From assembly GCA_003543115.1 (NCBI GenBank), contig DPJH01000012.1:1-20040 (forward strand): DNA of 20,040 bases. Reading direction: 5' to 3'. Under the pieces are notes generated by a model. It saw only the letters and a list, made by a program, of their open reading frames with translations. It did no database searches and was not told the origin of the DNA. Source of the stretch: Candidatus Moraniibacteriota bacterium. Lineage in GTDB: Bacteria > Patescibacteriota > Minisyncoccia > Moranbacterales > UBA2206. The number at the start of each line of letters is the position of its first letter. The first letter of the stretch is position 1. This document shows, piece by piece, positions 1-7,868 of the stretch. The position numbers and the translations under genes were made by a program.

Positions 1-1052
1 AGACCCGATCCGTCGCACATAGCCGGCGTAACGGCCTGTAGCCTCTCGTCAGTCTTAGCTTTTTCGCAAATCCACTCAGAAAAAACATCGGTGTAACTCA
101 TAGTTTTTTTATGATTGCCATTTTTTTGTCCTGTCACCGGATCAAAAGGCCTCACCGCATGAAAAGATAGCCTATCCTGCTCTGCCGGAGCATATCCCTT
201 CCCTTTCGTAGTGATGATATGTAAAAATTTCGGACCTTTGATTTTCTTGAGATTGGTTAACACCTCAACCAGATTTTCAATGTCATGTCCGTCAATCGGG
301 CCATAATATTCAAACCCTAGCTCCTCAAAAAACGTTCCGGGAACAATCATCCCCTTTGTGTGGCTTTCAGCCCGCATTAATAATCTCTTAAGATTAGGCA
401 CGCTATCAAAAACTTCCCTGCCCCTAGCCCGCACTTTCACATAGGATGGAGAGGAAATAATTCTAGTCAGATATTGCCGCAATCCCCCAACATTAGGGGA
501 AATGGACATTTTGTTATCATTAAGAATCACCAGCATATCCGCTTTCACATCTCCCGCATGATTGAGGGCTTCAAACGCCATTCCTCCGGTCAATGATCCG
601 TCCCCTATGACCGCCACTATTTGTGAAGATTTTTTTCTATTGCGATTGGCAATCGCCATGCCTGCAGCTGCACTGATGGAAGTGCTGGCATGTCCCACAT
701 TCAATGCATCATATTCGCTTTCTTCTCTCCTAGGAAAGGGAGCCAATCCTCCCAATTGACGGATGGTGTGCATACGCTTTTTTCTTCCGGTGAGAATTTT
801 ATGAGGATAACTTTGATGCCCTACATCCCAAATCAGCTTGTCTTTAGGCGTATTGAAAACATAATGCAAAGCTACGGTCAATTCCACCACGCCCAAATTA
901 GAACCGAAATGTCCGCCGGTTTTGGAAACGCTGTCAATCAGAAAATTGCGAACTTCAGAGCAGAGTTGCTTTAATTTTTCTCTCTTAAGTTTTCTCACAT
1001 GGTGAGGAAATTCAATTGAGTCTAATAATTTTTTGTTCTCCTCTTTTTTCAT
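1..1052 (-). CDS. dxs: 1-deoxy-D-xylulose-5-phosphate synthase, N-terminal part (cut by window edge)
   Basis: This cytosolic thiamine-diphosphate enzyme condenses pyruvate with glyceraldehyde 3-phosphate, the first step of the MEP route to isoprenoids. About 350 codons are visible; the family is usually near 620 residues, so the C-terminal pyrimidine-binding and transketolase-C regions lie beyond base 1. Translating the minus strand from the ATG at 1052-1050 gives the family hallmarks GGHFGSNLGVVELTVALH near residues 46-63, then IWDVGHQSYPHKILTGR, and the ThDP/metal motif GDGSLTGGMAFEALNHAG followed by LNDNKMSISPNVGG. The start is the first ATG after the rlmN stop (gap of 36 bases); no Shine-Dalgarno is visible, and the upstream bases are nearly pure A/T. 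It is the last gene visible in the long minus-strand run. Identity is very secure. MEP-pathway genes are patchy in reduced CPR genomes, so its presence says this lineage makes its own isoprenoid precursors, if the other pathway genes exist. Confidence 0.95.
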   Translation of the reverse strand, partial: MKKEENKKLLDSIEFPHHVRKLKREKLKQLCSEVRNFLIDSVSKTGGHFGSNLGVVELTVALHYVFNTPKDKLIWDVGHQSYPHKILTGRKKRMHTIRQLGGLAPFPRREESEYDALNVGHASTSISAAAGMAIANRNRKKSSQIVAVIGDGSLTGGMAFEALNHAGDVKADMLVILNDNKMSISPNVGGLRQYLTRIISSPSYVKVRARGREVFDSVPNLKRLLMRAESHTKGMIVPGTFFEELGFEYYGPIDGHDIENLVEVLTNLKKIKGPKFLHIITTKGKGYAPAEQDRLSFHAVRPFDPVTGQKNGNHKKTMSYTDVFSEWICEKAKTDERLQAVTPAMCDGSG

Positions 1053-1088
1053 TTTTTTATAGGAATCTAATATAAAATCTTTTTAAGA

Positions 1089-2111
1089 TTATTTTTTAGC
1101 AGCCAACTGTCCGCAAGCGCCTTGGATCTCCTCACCCAGACTTTTCCTGATGGTCACGCCTAAATTGTGGCTTGCCAGATATTCCTTGAACTTCAAGGTG
1201 CGCTCTTTGGAAGAGGAATGGAATCTTGATTCGGTTGAATTATAGCGTATCAGATTGACATGCATCAATTGCAATTTTTCAACAGATTTCACAAATCTGA
1301 TCAAATCATCGGCATCATCCATGCTGTCATTGACGCCACTGAGCATTACATACTCCAAAAAAATTTTTCTTTTGGTCACAGCCAAATATTTTTTAAGAGC
1401 TTGCCTTAGAGCTTCTAAATTATTTTTGCGATTAATCGGCATGATTTGGCTTCGCCTGGCTTCGGAACCAAAATGCAAAGATAAGGCTAAATTTACTTGT
1501 GGAAACTCTTGAGATAACTTTTCAATACCCTCCGGAATTCCTGAGGTGGACACTGAAATGCTTCTGGAAGCAAAATTGAATTTTTTTTCATCAATCAAAT
1601 CCGCCAAGCTTTTTCTAACTTCTTCCCAATTAAGAAAAGGTTCGCCCATGCCCATATATACTATATTTGATACTTTTTCCTTTTTTGTTTTTAGCTGTTG
1701 ATTCCAAAACAGTATTTGATCCGTGATTTCTTCAGCAGCCAAATTTCGGATAAATCCCATTTTTCCGGTAGAACAAAACTCGCACGCCAAAGGACAGCCC
1801 ACTTGGGAAGACACACAAGCCGACCAAACTCCGTCAAGGGGGGAAATGAGCACCGCTTCAATCAAATTTTCATCTTTCAGTTTCAAAAGAGCTTTCATGG
1901 ATTTTTCATCTTTCGAAGCCAGAACTTTTTCCACTTCAAACGACAAGATTTTCATTTCTTGTTCTAAATTCTTGCGCATATCCTTGTTCAAAGTCGAAAT
2001 TTCCGAAAAACTGGAAACAGACTCCTGAAAGACAGCTTTTTGAATTTGCTGCAAACGAAATTTAGGCTGGTTGTGCTTTTGCAAAAAAGCCTCCAATTTT
2101 TCTATATTCAT
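1089..2111 (-). CDS. rlmN: Dual-specificity 23S rRNA/tRNA adenosine-C2 methyltransferase, RlmN family
   Basis: This radical SAM methyltransferase puts a methyl group on C2 of A2503 in 23S rRNA, and in many bacteria also on A37 of some tRNAs. The 340-residue protein is somewhat shorter than E. coli RlmN (384). It shows the motif CVSSQVGCPLACEFCSTG. C106, C110 and C113 are the CX3CX2C ligands of the radical-SAM [4Fe-4S] cluster, and C99 matches the methyl-carrying position 118 of the E. coli enzyme. The C-terminal GACGQLA holds C333, equivalent to the second catalytic cysteine (355 in E. coli). MGMGEPFLNW is the SAM-binding GEP motif. It follows glmS by 48 bases and precedes dxs by 36. The start has only a distant GGAG, 14 bases upstream. 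The resistance enzyme Cfr is a paralogue, but housekeeping context and overall sequence favour RlmN. Confidence 0.93.
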   Translation of the reverse strand: MNIEKLEAFLQKHNQPKFRLQQIQKAVFQESVSSFSEISTLNKDMRKNLEQEMKILSFEVEKVLASKDEKSMKALLKLKDENLIEAVLISPLDGVWSACVSSQVGCPLACEFCSTGKMGFIRNLAAEEITDQILFWNQQLKTKKEKVSNIVYMGMGEPFLNWEEVRKSLADLIDEKKFNFASRSISVSTSGIPEGIEKLSQEFPQVNLALSLHFGSEARRSQIMPINRKNNLEALRQALKKYLAVTKRKIFLEYVMLSGVNDSMDDADDLIRFVKSVEKLQLMHVNLIRYNSTESRFHSSSKERTLKFKEYLASHNLGVTIRKSLGEEIQGACGQLAAKK

Positions 2112-2159
2112 AGATTATAATCTTACTCCAGAAAGAATGATCCTGCAAGAGAATGATAT

Positions 2160-3989
2160 TTATTCGACTGTCACTGATTTAGCCAAATTTCTAGGCTTAT
2201 CCACGTCTTTTTTGTTGAGAACTGCCATATGATAGGCAAATAACTGAAGAGGGATCGCCGCCAAAATCGGAGTCAGCATTTCCAATGTCTTTGGAATATA
2301 GATCACATCATCGGCAACTTTCGCCATTTCCTTATCTCCAACGGTCGCAATCGCAATTACTTTTCCGCCTCTGGCTTTTATTTCTTGTATGCCGCTAAAA
2401 TTTTTCTCATACACGCTATCGCGCGGAGCCACAAAAACACAAGGAAAATTCCCATCAATCATAGCAATCGGTCCGTGCTTCATTTCCCCGCTGGCAAATC
2501 CCTCAGCGTGAATATAGGTCAATTCCTTAAGTTTTATCGCACCTTCAAAAGCGATCGGATGATTATATTTTCTTCCCAAATAGGCAAAGTTTTCATATTG
2601 ATGATATTTTTTGGCAACTTTGAGAATTTCCTTATTATCTGAAAGAATTTTTTTTATTTTCGCCGGTATCTGATCTAGTTCTCTTATTATGCGCTGTCCA
2701 GTCACCAGGGACATCTGCCTTTGACGGCCGAATAGGACTGTTATGAGGGTCATTACAGCCAATTGAGAAGTAAAAGCCTTGGTTGAGGCTACAGCAATTT
2801 CCGGTCCGCTATGAGTATATACTCCGGCATCTGTTTCACGAGCAATAGTTGATCCGACCACATTGACGATTCCCAGAGTCAAAGCTCCTTTTTCCTTAGC
2901 TTCTCTCACAGCCGCCAATGTATCTGCTGTTTCACCAGACTGAGAGATGGCTATTAACGCTGTTTTCTCGTCTATCACTGATTTTCGATAGCGAAACTCA
3001 TGAGCATAATCCACTTCTGTCGGGATGCCGGCATATTCCTCTAGCATATATTCACCCACCATTCCAGCCAGCCTCGCAGTTCCGCAACCGACAATTACAA
3101 TTTTTTCTACCTTTCTTATTCTATCAATCACACCTTCCATTCCTCCCAGCTTTGCATTTCCTTCAGTTGAAATATAACGACCGCGGATGCTGTTGAAAAT
3201 TGTTTCAGGCTGTTCAAAAATTTCCTTAAGCATAAAATGGTCAAATCCTCCTTTTTGCGATTTTTCAACTGTCCAATCAAGCGTGGTAATGCTTTTCTTT
3301 ATATTCTTATTTCTAATATTGGTCACATTAAAACCATCTCTGGTAATTTCTGCCACTTCGCCATCATCAAAATAGATAACTTTGTCGGTATGACGAACAA
3401 TAGCGCTCGTATCCGATGCGATAATATATTCTCCGTCTCCTATCCCCATAACCAATGGACTGCCATTTCTAGCTACGATAATTTTCTCCGGTTCACGGCT
3501 ATTTATGATTGCCAAACCATAAGTTCCCTTGATAAGCTTCAGCGCTTCAAAAACCGCCAGCTTAAAATCCATTTTTTTACTGAATTCTTCCAAAAGATGA
3601 GCCACTACCTCGCTATCGGTTTCAGAAGAAAACTTATGCTTTTTTTTGATCAAAAAATCCTTAAGCTCCCTATAATTTTCAATGATGCCGTTGTGCACAA
3701 CACTGATATTGTTTTTACAATCACCGTGGGGGTGCGAATTCTTATCACTCGGCTTTCCATGAGTCGCCCAACGGGTGTGAGCAATCCCCACTTCGCCAAA
3801 GACTTCTTTCTCTCCGATTTTATTTTCCAATTCCTGCACCCTTCCAGCGGATTTGGCCGTAAAAATGCCGTTTTCATTAATCACAGATATGCCAGCACTG
3901 TCATAGCCTCGATATTCCAATTGCCGCAATCCTTCAATTAGGATCGGACAAGCCTTTTTTTGACCGATATAACCAACGATTCCACACAT
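2160..3989 (-). CDS. glmS: Glutamine--fructose-6-phosphate aminotransferase (isomerizing)
   Basis: This cytosolic enzyme makes glucosamine 6-phosphate from fructose 6-phosphate and glutamine, the entry step to UDP-GlcNAc, peptidoglycan and surface sugars. At 609 residues it is the same length as E. coli GlmS. The N-terminal Ntn-type glutaminase domain starts MCGIVGYIG, with Cys2 as nucleophile after Met removal, then EYRGYDSAG (25-33) and HTRWATHG (71-78). Two SIS sugar-isomerase domains follow: the first has VGCGTARLAG and SQSGETADTLAA, the second GRKYNHPIAFEGALKLKE-type sequence and EMKHGPIAMID. The C-terminus DKPRNLAKSVTVE is the family signature tail. The start is supported by the clearest Shine-Dalgarno in the window, AAGGAG about 6-8 bases before ATG. 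It lies 26 bases after the Nramp-like gene. The short leader leaves no room for a glmS ribozyme. Confidence 0.97.
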   Translation of the reverse strand: MCGIVGYIGQKKACPILIEGLRQLEYRGYDSAGISVINENGIFTAKSAGRVQELENKIGEKEVFGEVGIAHTRWATHGKPSDKNSHPHGDCKNNISVVHNGIIENYRELKDFLIKKKHKFSSETDSEVVAHLLEEFSKKMDFKLAVFEALKLIKGTYGLAIINSREPEKIIVARNGSPLVMGIGDGEYIIASDTSAIVRHTDKVIYFDDGEVAEITRDGFNVTNIRNKNIKKSITTLDWTVEKSQKGGFDHFMLKEIFEQPETIFNSIRGRYISTEGNAKLGGMEGVIDRIRKVEKIVIVGCGTARLAGMVGEYMLEEYAGIPTEVDYAHEFRYRKSVIDEKTALIAISQSGETADTLAAVREAKEKGALTLGIVNVVGSTIARETDAGVYTHSGPEIAVASTKAFTSQLAVMTLITVLFGRQRQMSLVTGQRIIRELDQIPAKIKKILSDNKEILKVAKKYHQYENFAYLGRKYNHPIAFEGAIKLKELTYIHAEGFASGEMKHGPIAMIDGNFPCVFVAPRDSVYEKNFSGIQEIKARGGKVIAIATVGDKEMAKVADDVIYIPKTLEMLTPILAAIPLQLFAYHMAVLNKKDVDKPRNLAKSVTVE

Positions 3990-3992
3990 AAA

Positions 3993-4002
3993 TTTCTCCT
4001 TA
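3993..4002 (-). promoter_or_regulatory. Ribosome binding site of glmS
   Basis: On the minus strand TTAAGGAGAAATTT directly precedes the glmS ATG. The AAGGAGAA core matches the anti-Shine-Dalgarno of 16S rRNA with normal spacing. It is notable because almost no other start in the window has such a site; most are preceded only by A/T-rich sequence. It fixes the start of glmS at 3989. Confidence 0.75.
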
Positions 4003-4015
4003 ATGAATTAAATTA

Positions 4016-5482
4016 TCATGCAAAATGCAAAACTCCGGAAAAAATGATAGCTCCGGTTATGAAAGCAATGGATAGCCAGCCGAAGAACCTAACCCAAACC
4101 GGATTGGTTTCGTGTCCCATTATTTTTTTATCATCGCTCACTACCATTATCGCTACCAAAAGCGGCAAAGAAATTATTCCATTGAGAAAGGCTGAATAGT
4201 ATAGTGCCATAATCGGATTGATATGAAAAAAATTGAGAGCCAAGCCGAACAGAATGGAAACTATGATTACAAAATAGAATCCTCTGGCTCGAGAAAATTT
4301 TTCTTCCAAACCCTCTCTCCATTTCATAATTTCCGACATAGCATAGGCGCCCGATCCTGCCAGAATAGGCACAGCCAAAAGGCCGGTTCCGATAATGCCA
4401 AAAGCAAAAAGAAGATATGCATAATCTCCGGCCAGAGGCCTCAAGGCCAAAGCTGCTTGCTCTGCCGAATCGATATTGAAAATACCATTTTGGAACAATA
4501 TTTGGGAAGTGGTTACGATGATAAAAAAGAATACTGCATTTGCCAAAATCATACCGGTCTCCACATCAGTTCTCATTCTTCCAATACGATTAGTTATGGT
4601 CCTATCATCTTTCTGATGCAAGCTGCGAAACATTTTTCTAGCCATTTTATTTTCCTCTACCTCCTCTGAAGTCTGCCAAAAAAATAAATATGGAGTGATG
4701 CTGGTTCCGAAAATGGCAATGACGGCAAAAATATATTCCGGAGTGAATCTTATCCTAGGAATTACAGCAGCTTCGAATATGACATCCCAATCAGGATGAA
4801 CCATAAAGGCAGTTACTATATAGGCCAACACCGAAACCGCCAGCCATTTTAAAATTCTGACATAGATGTGATAGCCTACAAATATTTCAAGCAATATCAC
4901 AACTGCTGCAAACATAACAGTAGCCACATAAAAATTTATATCAACCAGCATTTGCAATGATTTGGCCATCGCTCCCAGGTCCGCCCCTATATTGATGATA
5001 TTAGCCACAATAAGGACAAAAACAATGCTCGCTACTATTCTTTTTTTATAATGTTTTTGCAAAACTCCTGCCAGCCCGCGATTGGTGACAATCCCTATGC
5101 GAGCACAAGCTTCCTGAATAGCCATCATCATAGGCAGCATCCAAGCCGCCATCCACAAAATTCCCAATCCGAATTTTGCTCCAGCCGAAGAATAGGTGCC
5201 GATCCCAGAAGGATCATCATCAGATGCCCCGGTTATTACGCCCGGTCCCAAAGCACGGAAAAAATAATAGCTTTTTTTCCAAGGATTCCTGAGAACTTCG
5301 GCTATTTTGATCACTTCTGCTTCCGCAATTTGCCAAGTTCCATCAATAGCTCTGGCAGATTTGACTTCGCCCCACAATATGAGTTTTTTTGCCAACACCA
5401 GAGGAATGCCGACTTCGCGGCGAAACTCGGATAGGGTGAATATTTTTTCAGCAGAATGTTTTTTATTTCCTTTTGTTTCCAT
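4016..5482 (-). CDS. Nramp-like metal ion transporter with N-terminal helix-turn-helix domain
   Basis: This 488-residue inner-membrane protein has the LeuT-type fold of the Nramp/MntH family, which normally imports Mn2+ or Fe2+ with protons. Residues about 70-488 hold the transporter core with about 11 hydrophobic segments. The TM1 motif reads ASDDDPSGIGTY (D90, P91, S92, G93), where classic Nramps have DPGN. The TM6 motif reads GTSITPYLFFWQ (T263-P264-Y265), where classic ones have MPH. Thus the first-helix Asp is kept, but the Asn and the metal-binding Met are replaced, so the substrate cannot be assigned; this divergent subgroup is known from other bacteria. Residues about 15-63 form an extra soluble domain that resembles excisionase/MerR-type helix-turn-helix domains (LSEFRREVGIPLVLAKKLI, then GTWQI). 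The ATG lies two bases beyond the stop of the upstream HAD-like gene, suggesting co-transcription. Transport role is likely; metal and DNA-binding roles are unproven. Confidence 0.85.
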   Translation of the reverse strand: METKGNKKHSAEKIFTLSEFRREVGIPLVLAKKLILWGEVKSARAIDGTWQIAEAEVIKIAEVLRNPWKKSYYFFRALGPGVITGASDDDPSGIGTYSSAGAKFGLGILWMAAWMLPMMMAIQEACARIGIVTNRGLAGVLQKHYKKRIVASIVFVLIVANIINIGADLGAMAKSLQMLVDINFYVATVMFAAVVILLEIFVGYHIYVRILKWLAVSVLAYIVTAFMVHPDWDVIFEAAVIPRIRFTPEYIFAVIAIFGTSITPYLFFWQTSEEVEENKMARKMFRSLHQKDDRTITNRIGRMRTDVETGMILANAVFFFIIVTTSQILFQNGIFNIDSAEQAALALRPLAGDYAYLLFAFGIIGTGLLAVPILAGSGAYAMSEIMKWREGLEEKFSRARGFYFVIIVSILFGLALNFFHINPIMALYYSAFLNGIISLPLLVAIMVVSDDKKIMGHETNPVWVRFFGWLSIAFITGAIIFSGVLHFA

Positions 5483-5483
5483 T

Positions 5484-6125
5484 TTAAAATTTTCTCTTTA
5501 TTATGCTGCCAACCTCTTTTAATTTAGCGATTTTATAGTCGCAATACTTATTTTTCCTATCACGATATCTTCCCTCACGCCTGCTGCATAGGATTGTTGT
5601 CACTTGAGGACAAATTTTTTTTACATTCTCAATCTGCTCTACCCTGTCATCAACAAAATATACATCTTTTTCTGATAACAAATTCTCCTTTTTTATTATT
5701 TTTAAAATAATCTCCCCCTTCAAGCTATCCACGATTTTGACCTTGCTAAAGAACTTAGTAAGTCCTGAGTTATATACTTTTGCTTTTTGAAAATTAGTGA
5801 TGGAAAAAGAGATTATATCAAGTTCTTTCTTTTCAAATTTATCCAGAAATTCTGCTACGTCCGAAAAAACATATTTTCCGGTATCAGCGGTAAAATTTTC
5901 TATTTCTTTTTCAAGAGCATCCACGTCTATTTTTATTCTTTCACAAACTCTTTTGATATGACTCATAGGATCATAATTTTTAATATCCCTATTATCCAAC
6001 GGGTCAAAATAACATTCCTTAAAAATTTTCTTAGAAACGCCTTTCTTTTTGAAAATTTTAAAATAATCCTCTTTGAACCTCTTCGTATTAAACAATACAT
6101 CGTCAAAATCAATAAATATTTTCAT
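5484..6125 (-). CDS. HAD-superfamily hydrolase-like protein
   Basis: This 213-residue soluble protein has the HAD phosphatase plan. Motif I is at the extreme N-terminus, IFIDFDDVLFNT, with D6 as probable nucleophile and D8 as general acid/base. A serine/threonine of motif II is plausible in IISFSITN (about 105-111), and motif IV VYFVDDRVEQI supplies D159 and D160 for Mg2+ binding. A helical cap-like insert lies between residues about 15 and 90. The C-terminus is rich in Lys and Arg. The start lies 3 bases after the yvcK stop and the stop is adjacent to the Nramp-like start, so it is inside an operon. The substrate cannot be read from sequence. Sitting behind a sugar nucleotidylyltransferase and YvcK, it may act on a phosphosugar or nucleotide, but this is only a guess from context. 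Confidence 0.8.
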   Translation of the reverse strand: MKIFIDFDDVLFNTKRFKEDYFKIFKKKGVSKKIFKECYFDPLDNRDIKNYDPMSHIKRVCERIKIDVDALEKEIENFTADTGKYVFSDVAEFLDKFEKKELDIISFSITNFQKAKVYNSGLTKFFSKVKIVDSLKGEIILKIIKKENLLSEKDVYFVDDRVEQIENVKKICPQVTTILCSRREGRYRDRKNKYCDYKIAKLKEVGSIIKRKF

Positions 6126-6128
6126 TTC

Positions 6129-7178
6129 TTAAACTATTTCTTTTATTATGCTCTTATAATTTTCAATCTCTGAAATCAATGTTATAGCTTTGGCTAATTT
6201 GTCGCTGTCATGCCTGATAAAGGATCTTGCAGATGCTAATGCGTCGGATTTTGGATATTTTATCTCTCCATTTTGAATAAAATTTCCTTTGATCACCTTA
6301 AACTTCCGTGATGGATTTTTTTCCAAATGAAAATCCACTAAAAAATTTCCTCCTTCCTGCTTTCTATACTTTTCTATCAATTCTTTCCCCGGTTTCTTGC
6401 TATTGAAAATGACATAATCGATCCTGTCTTTTCCGATGAAGCTATTTATGGATTCAACATAATCATCTATGCTGAATCCATCAGTATGCCCTTTTTTATT
6501 GGTCAGATTGCAATTATAAACCACTTTGGCTTTGGATTTTTCAATAGCCTGCGCACACTCTTTAATAAGAAGATTGGGCAAGATGCTGCAATAATGGTTG
6601 CCCGGCCCAATCACTATGACATCAGCTTCTTTGATGCATTTTAAAGCTTTTTTATTTGCGCCTATTTTCGAGCTAAAATACATTTTTTTTACTTCTCCAG
6701 TGCTGAAATCACTGTGATTGATTTCATTCTCTCCTTCAAGAATTTTTCCGTTTTTCAGCTCTAAATATAACTTAGCATCATGATTAGTCACTGGAATGAC
6801 TTGGCCGCGCACATTAAGGATTTTCATCGCTTCATCAACTCCTCCGGAAAAACTCCCGCTCAATTTTTCCAAAGCCGACAAAAACAAATTGCCAAAACTA
6901 TGTCCCTTAAGCCCGCCCTCTTCAAAACGATAATTCAAAAGCTTGCGCAAGATTTCCGAAGAATCGCTAAGCGCCACCAAGCATTGGCGCACGTCTCCTG
7001 GAGGAAGAACCCCTAATTCATCTCGCAAAACCCCAGTAGAACCTCCATCATCCGCCATAGAAACAATAGCTGACAAATCAACCTGATATTTTTTAAGTCC
7101 CGATAAAAGCATAAAGCTTCCCGTACCTCCGCCGATAGTCACTATTTTTTTCTTTCGCATATAAAAAAATTTAAACAA
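6129..7178 (-). CDS. yvcK: YvcK/CofD-like gluconeogenesis/morphogenesis factor
   Basis: YvcK-family proteins bind UDP-sugars and, in Firmicutes and Actinobacteria, link carbon source use to peptidoglycan synthesis and cell shape; they share the fold of the F420 enzyme CofD. The 349-residue protein begins its Rossmann-like core with VTIGGGTGSFMLLSGLK (13-29), then MADDGGSTGVLRDELGVLPPGDVRQCLVAL (41-70), the family signature, and has GPGNHYCSILPNLL in the middle where GPGSxYTSIxPNLL is usual. Two starts are possible. ATG at 7178 overlaps the end of the nucleotidylyltransferase gene by 8 bases, while the internal ATG at 7160 gives MRKKKIVTIGGG, closer to typical family N-termini. Neither has a Shine-Dalgarno. 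CofD proper is unlikely because the YvcK signature is strong and no F420 genes are seen. Confidence 0.9.
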   Translation of the reverse strand: MFKFFYMRKKKIVTIGGGTGSFMLLSGLKKYQVDLSAIVSMADDGGSTGVLRDELGVLPPGDVRQCLVALSDSSEILRKLLNYRFEEGGLKGHSFGNLFLSALEKLSGSFSGGVDEAMKILNVRGQVIPVTNHDAKLYLELKNGKILEGENEINHSDFSTGEVKKMYFSSKIGANKKALKCIKEADVIVIGPGNHYCSILPNLLIKECAQAIEKSKAKVVYNCNLTNKKGHTDGFSIDDYVESINSFIGKDRIDYVIFNSKKPGKELIEKYRKQEGGNFLVDFHLEKNPSRKFKVIKGNFIQNGEIKYPKSDALASARSFIRHDSDKLAKAITLISEIENYKSIIKEIV

Positions 7179-7851
7179 ACTTATGAATAATTTTTTCTGC
7201 CTCCAACAAATCTTCCGGAGTTCCTACCGAATGCCACATCGTGGCTTTCTCCACTTTGATCTTATGCTTATCAGACATCTTAGCCAATGTTTGCGGCAAA
7301 CCGAATTCCCCGGTTCCGATCGGCACCAAATCATAGTCAAATATTTTTTTTGTCATAACATATATTCCAGCATTAGCCAGTTTTTCTTTCCACCTCTTCG
7401 GTTTTTCCACGATATCCAACATATTGCCGTTTCTGTTGACTTTTATCATTCCAAATTGGCTCGGATCATCCACTTCGTGCCCTAAAACTGCCATTTCATG
7501 CTTGAGGAGACTTTTGATATCTTTTTTATGATATAGATCATCTCCCATCATCACCATAAAACGATCTTTCAAAACGCTTTTAGCCAGAAACAATGCTCCG
7601 CCTGTTCCATTCAAATTGGTCTGAAAAACATAAGTAACTTTTCTTCCGTTAAAGAACCTTTTGAAATGATTCATGATATGTTCTCCATAATAACCCACTA
7701 CAAAAACAATTTCCTTTATTTCTTTAGGCAACGCATTAATTTTATGTTCCAAGATAGGCTTGCCCTTAATTTTAATCATTGGCTTTGGAATGCCATTGGT
7801 TAAATCCTGCATTCTTTTCCCCCTACCGGCCGCTAAAATTACTACTTGCAT
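7171..7851 (-). CDS. Sugar-phosphate nucleotidylyltransferase (GT-A fold)
   Basis: This enzyme family activates a sugar 1-phosphate with an NTP to give an NDP-sugar. The 226-residue protein carries the pyrophosphorylase signature ILAAGRGKRMQDLTNGIPKPM (5-25), with the activating Lys in PKPM, and NGTGGALFLAK (81-91), which contacts the base and phosphates. MVMMGDDLYH (99-108) supplies the metal-binding Asp; a late GTGEFGLPQTL segment is also family-like. It has no C-terminal acyl- or acetyltransferase domain of the GlmU kind, and is short, like RmlA/MPG-type or MurNAc-1-P uridylyltransferase-type enzymes. It lies 17 bases after leuS, and its 3' end overlaps or abuts yvcK. With glmS further downstream the context suggests envelope-sugar supply. 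The exact sugar and nucleotide are not decidable from sequence alone. Confidence 0.88.
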   Translation of the reverse strand: MQVVILAAGRGKRMQDLTNGIPKPMIKIKGKPILEHKINALPKEIKEIVFVVGYYGEHIMNHFKRFFNGRKVTYVFQTNLNGTGGALFLAKSVLKDRFMVMMGDDLYHKKDIKSLLKHEMAVLGHEVDDPSQFGMIKVNRNGNMLDIVEKPKRWKEKLANAGIYVMTKKIFDYDLVPIGTGEFGLPQTLAKMSDKHKIKVEKATMWHSVGTPEDLLEAEKIIHKFV

Positions 7852-7868
7852 ATTTTCAAGTTAATGAA

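Noticed and set aside
562..974. Two plus-strand frames (562-759, 690-974)
   Set aside because: They lie opposite the dxs coding sequence, which runs unbroken on the minus strand from 1052 to base 1 with strong family motifs.
2112..2159. TATAAT-like -10 box just before rlmN and a repeated GAATGAT in the glmS-rlmN gap
   Set aside because: The TATAAT lies two bases before the ATG, so a transcript would start inside the gene, and no -35 is correctly spaced. The 7-base repeat is too short to mean anything.
3237..3941. 234-codon open frame on the plus strand opposite glmS
   Set aside because: It lies wholly inside the well-supported glmS frame on the other strand, its translation has no recognisable domain, and its composition looks like an antisense shadow.
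3990..4015. glmS ribozyme or riboswitch upstream of glmS
   Set aside because: Only 26 bases separate glmS from the upstream gene, too short for the ribozyme; the sequence is just a Shine-Dalgarno and A/T-rich spacer.
4223..4669. 148-codon plus-strand frame opposite the Nramp-like gene
   Set aside because: Antisense shadow of a conserved membrane protein; no domain and no ribosome site.
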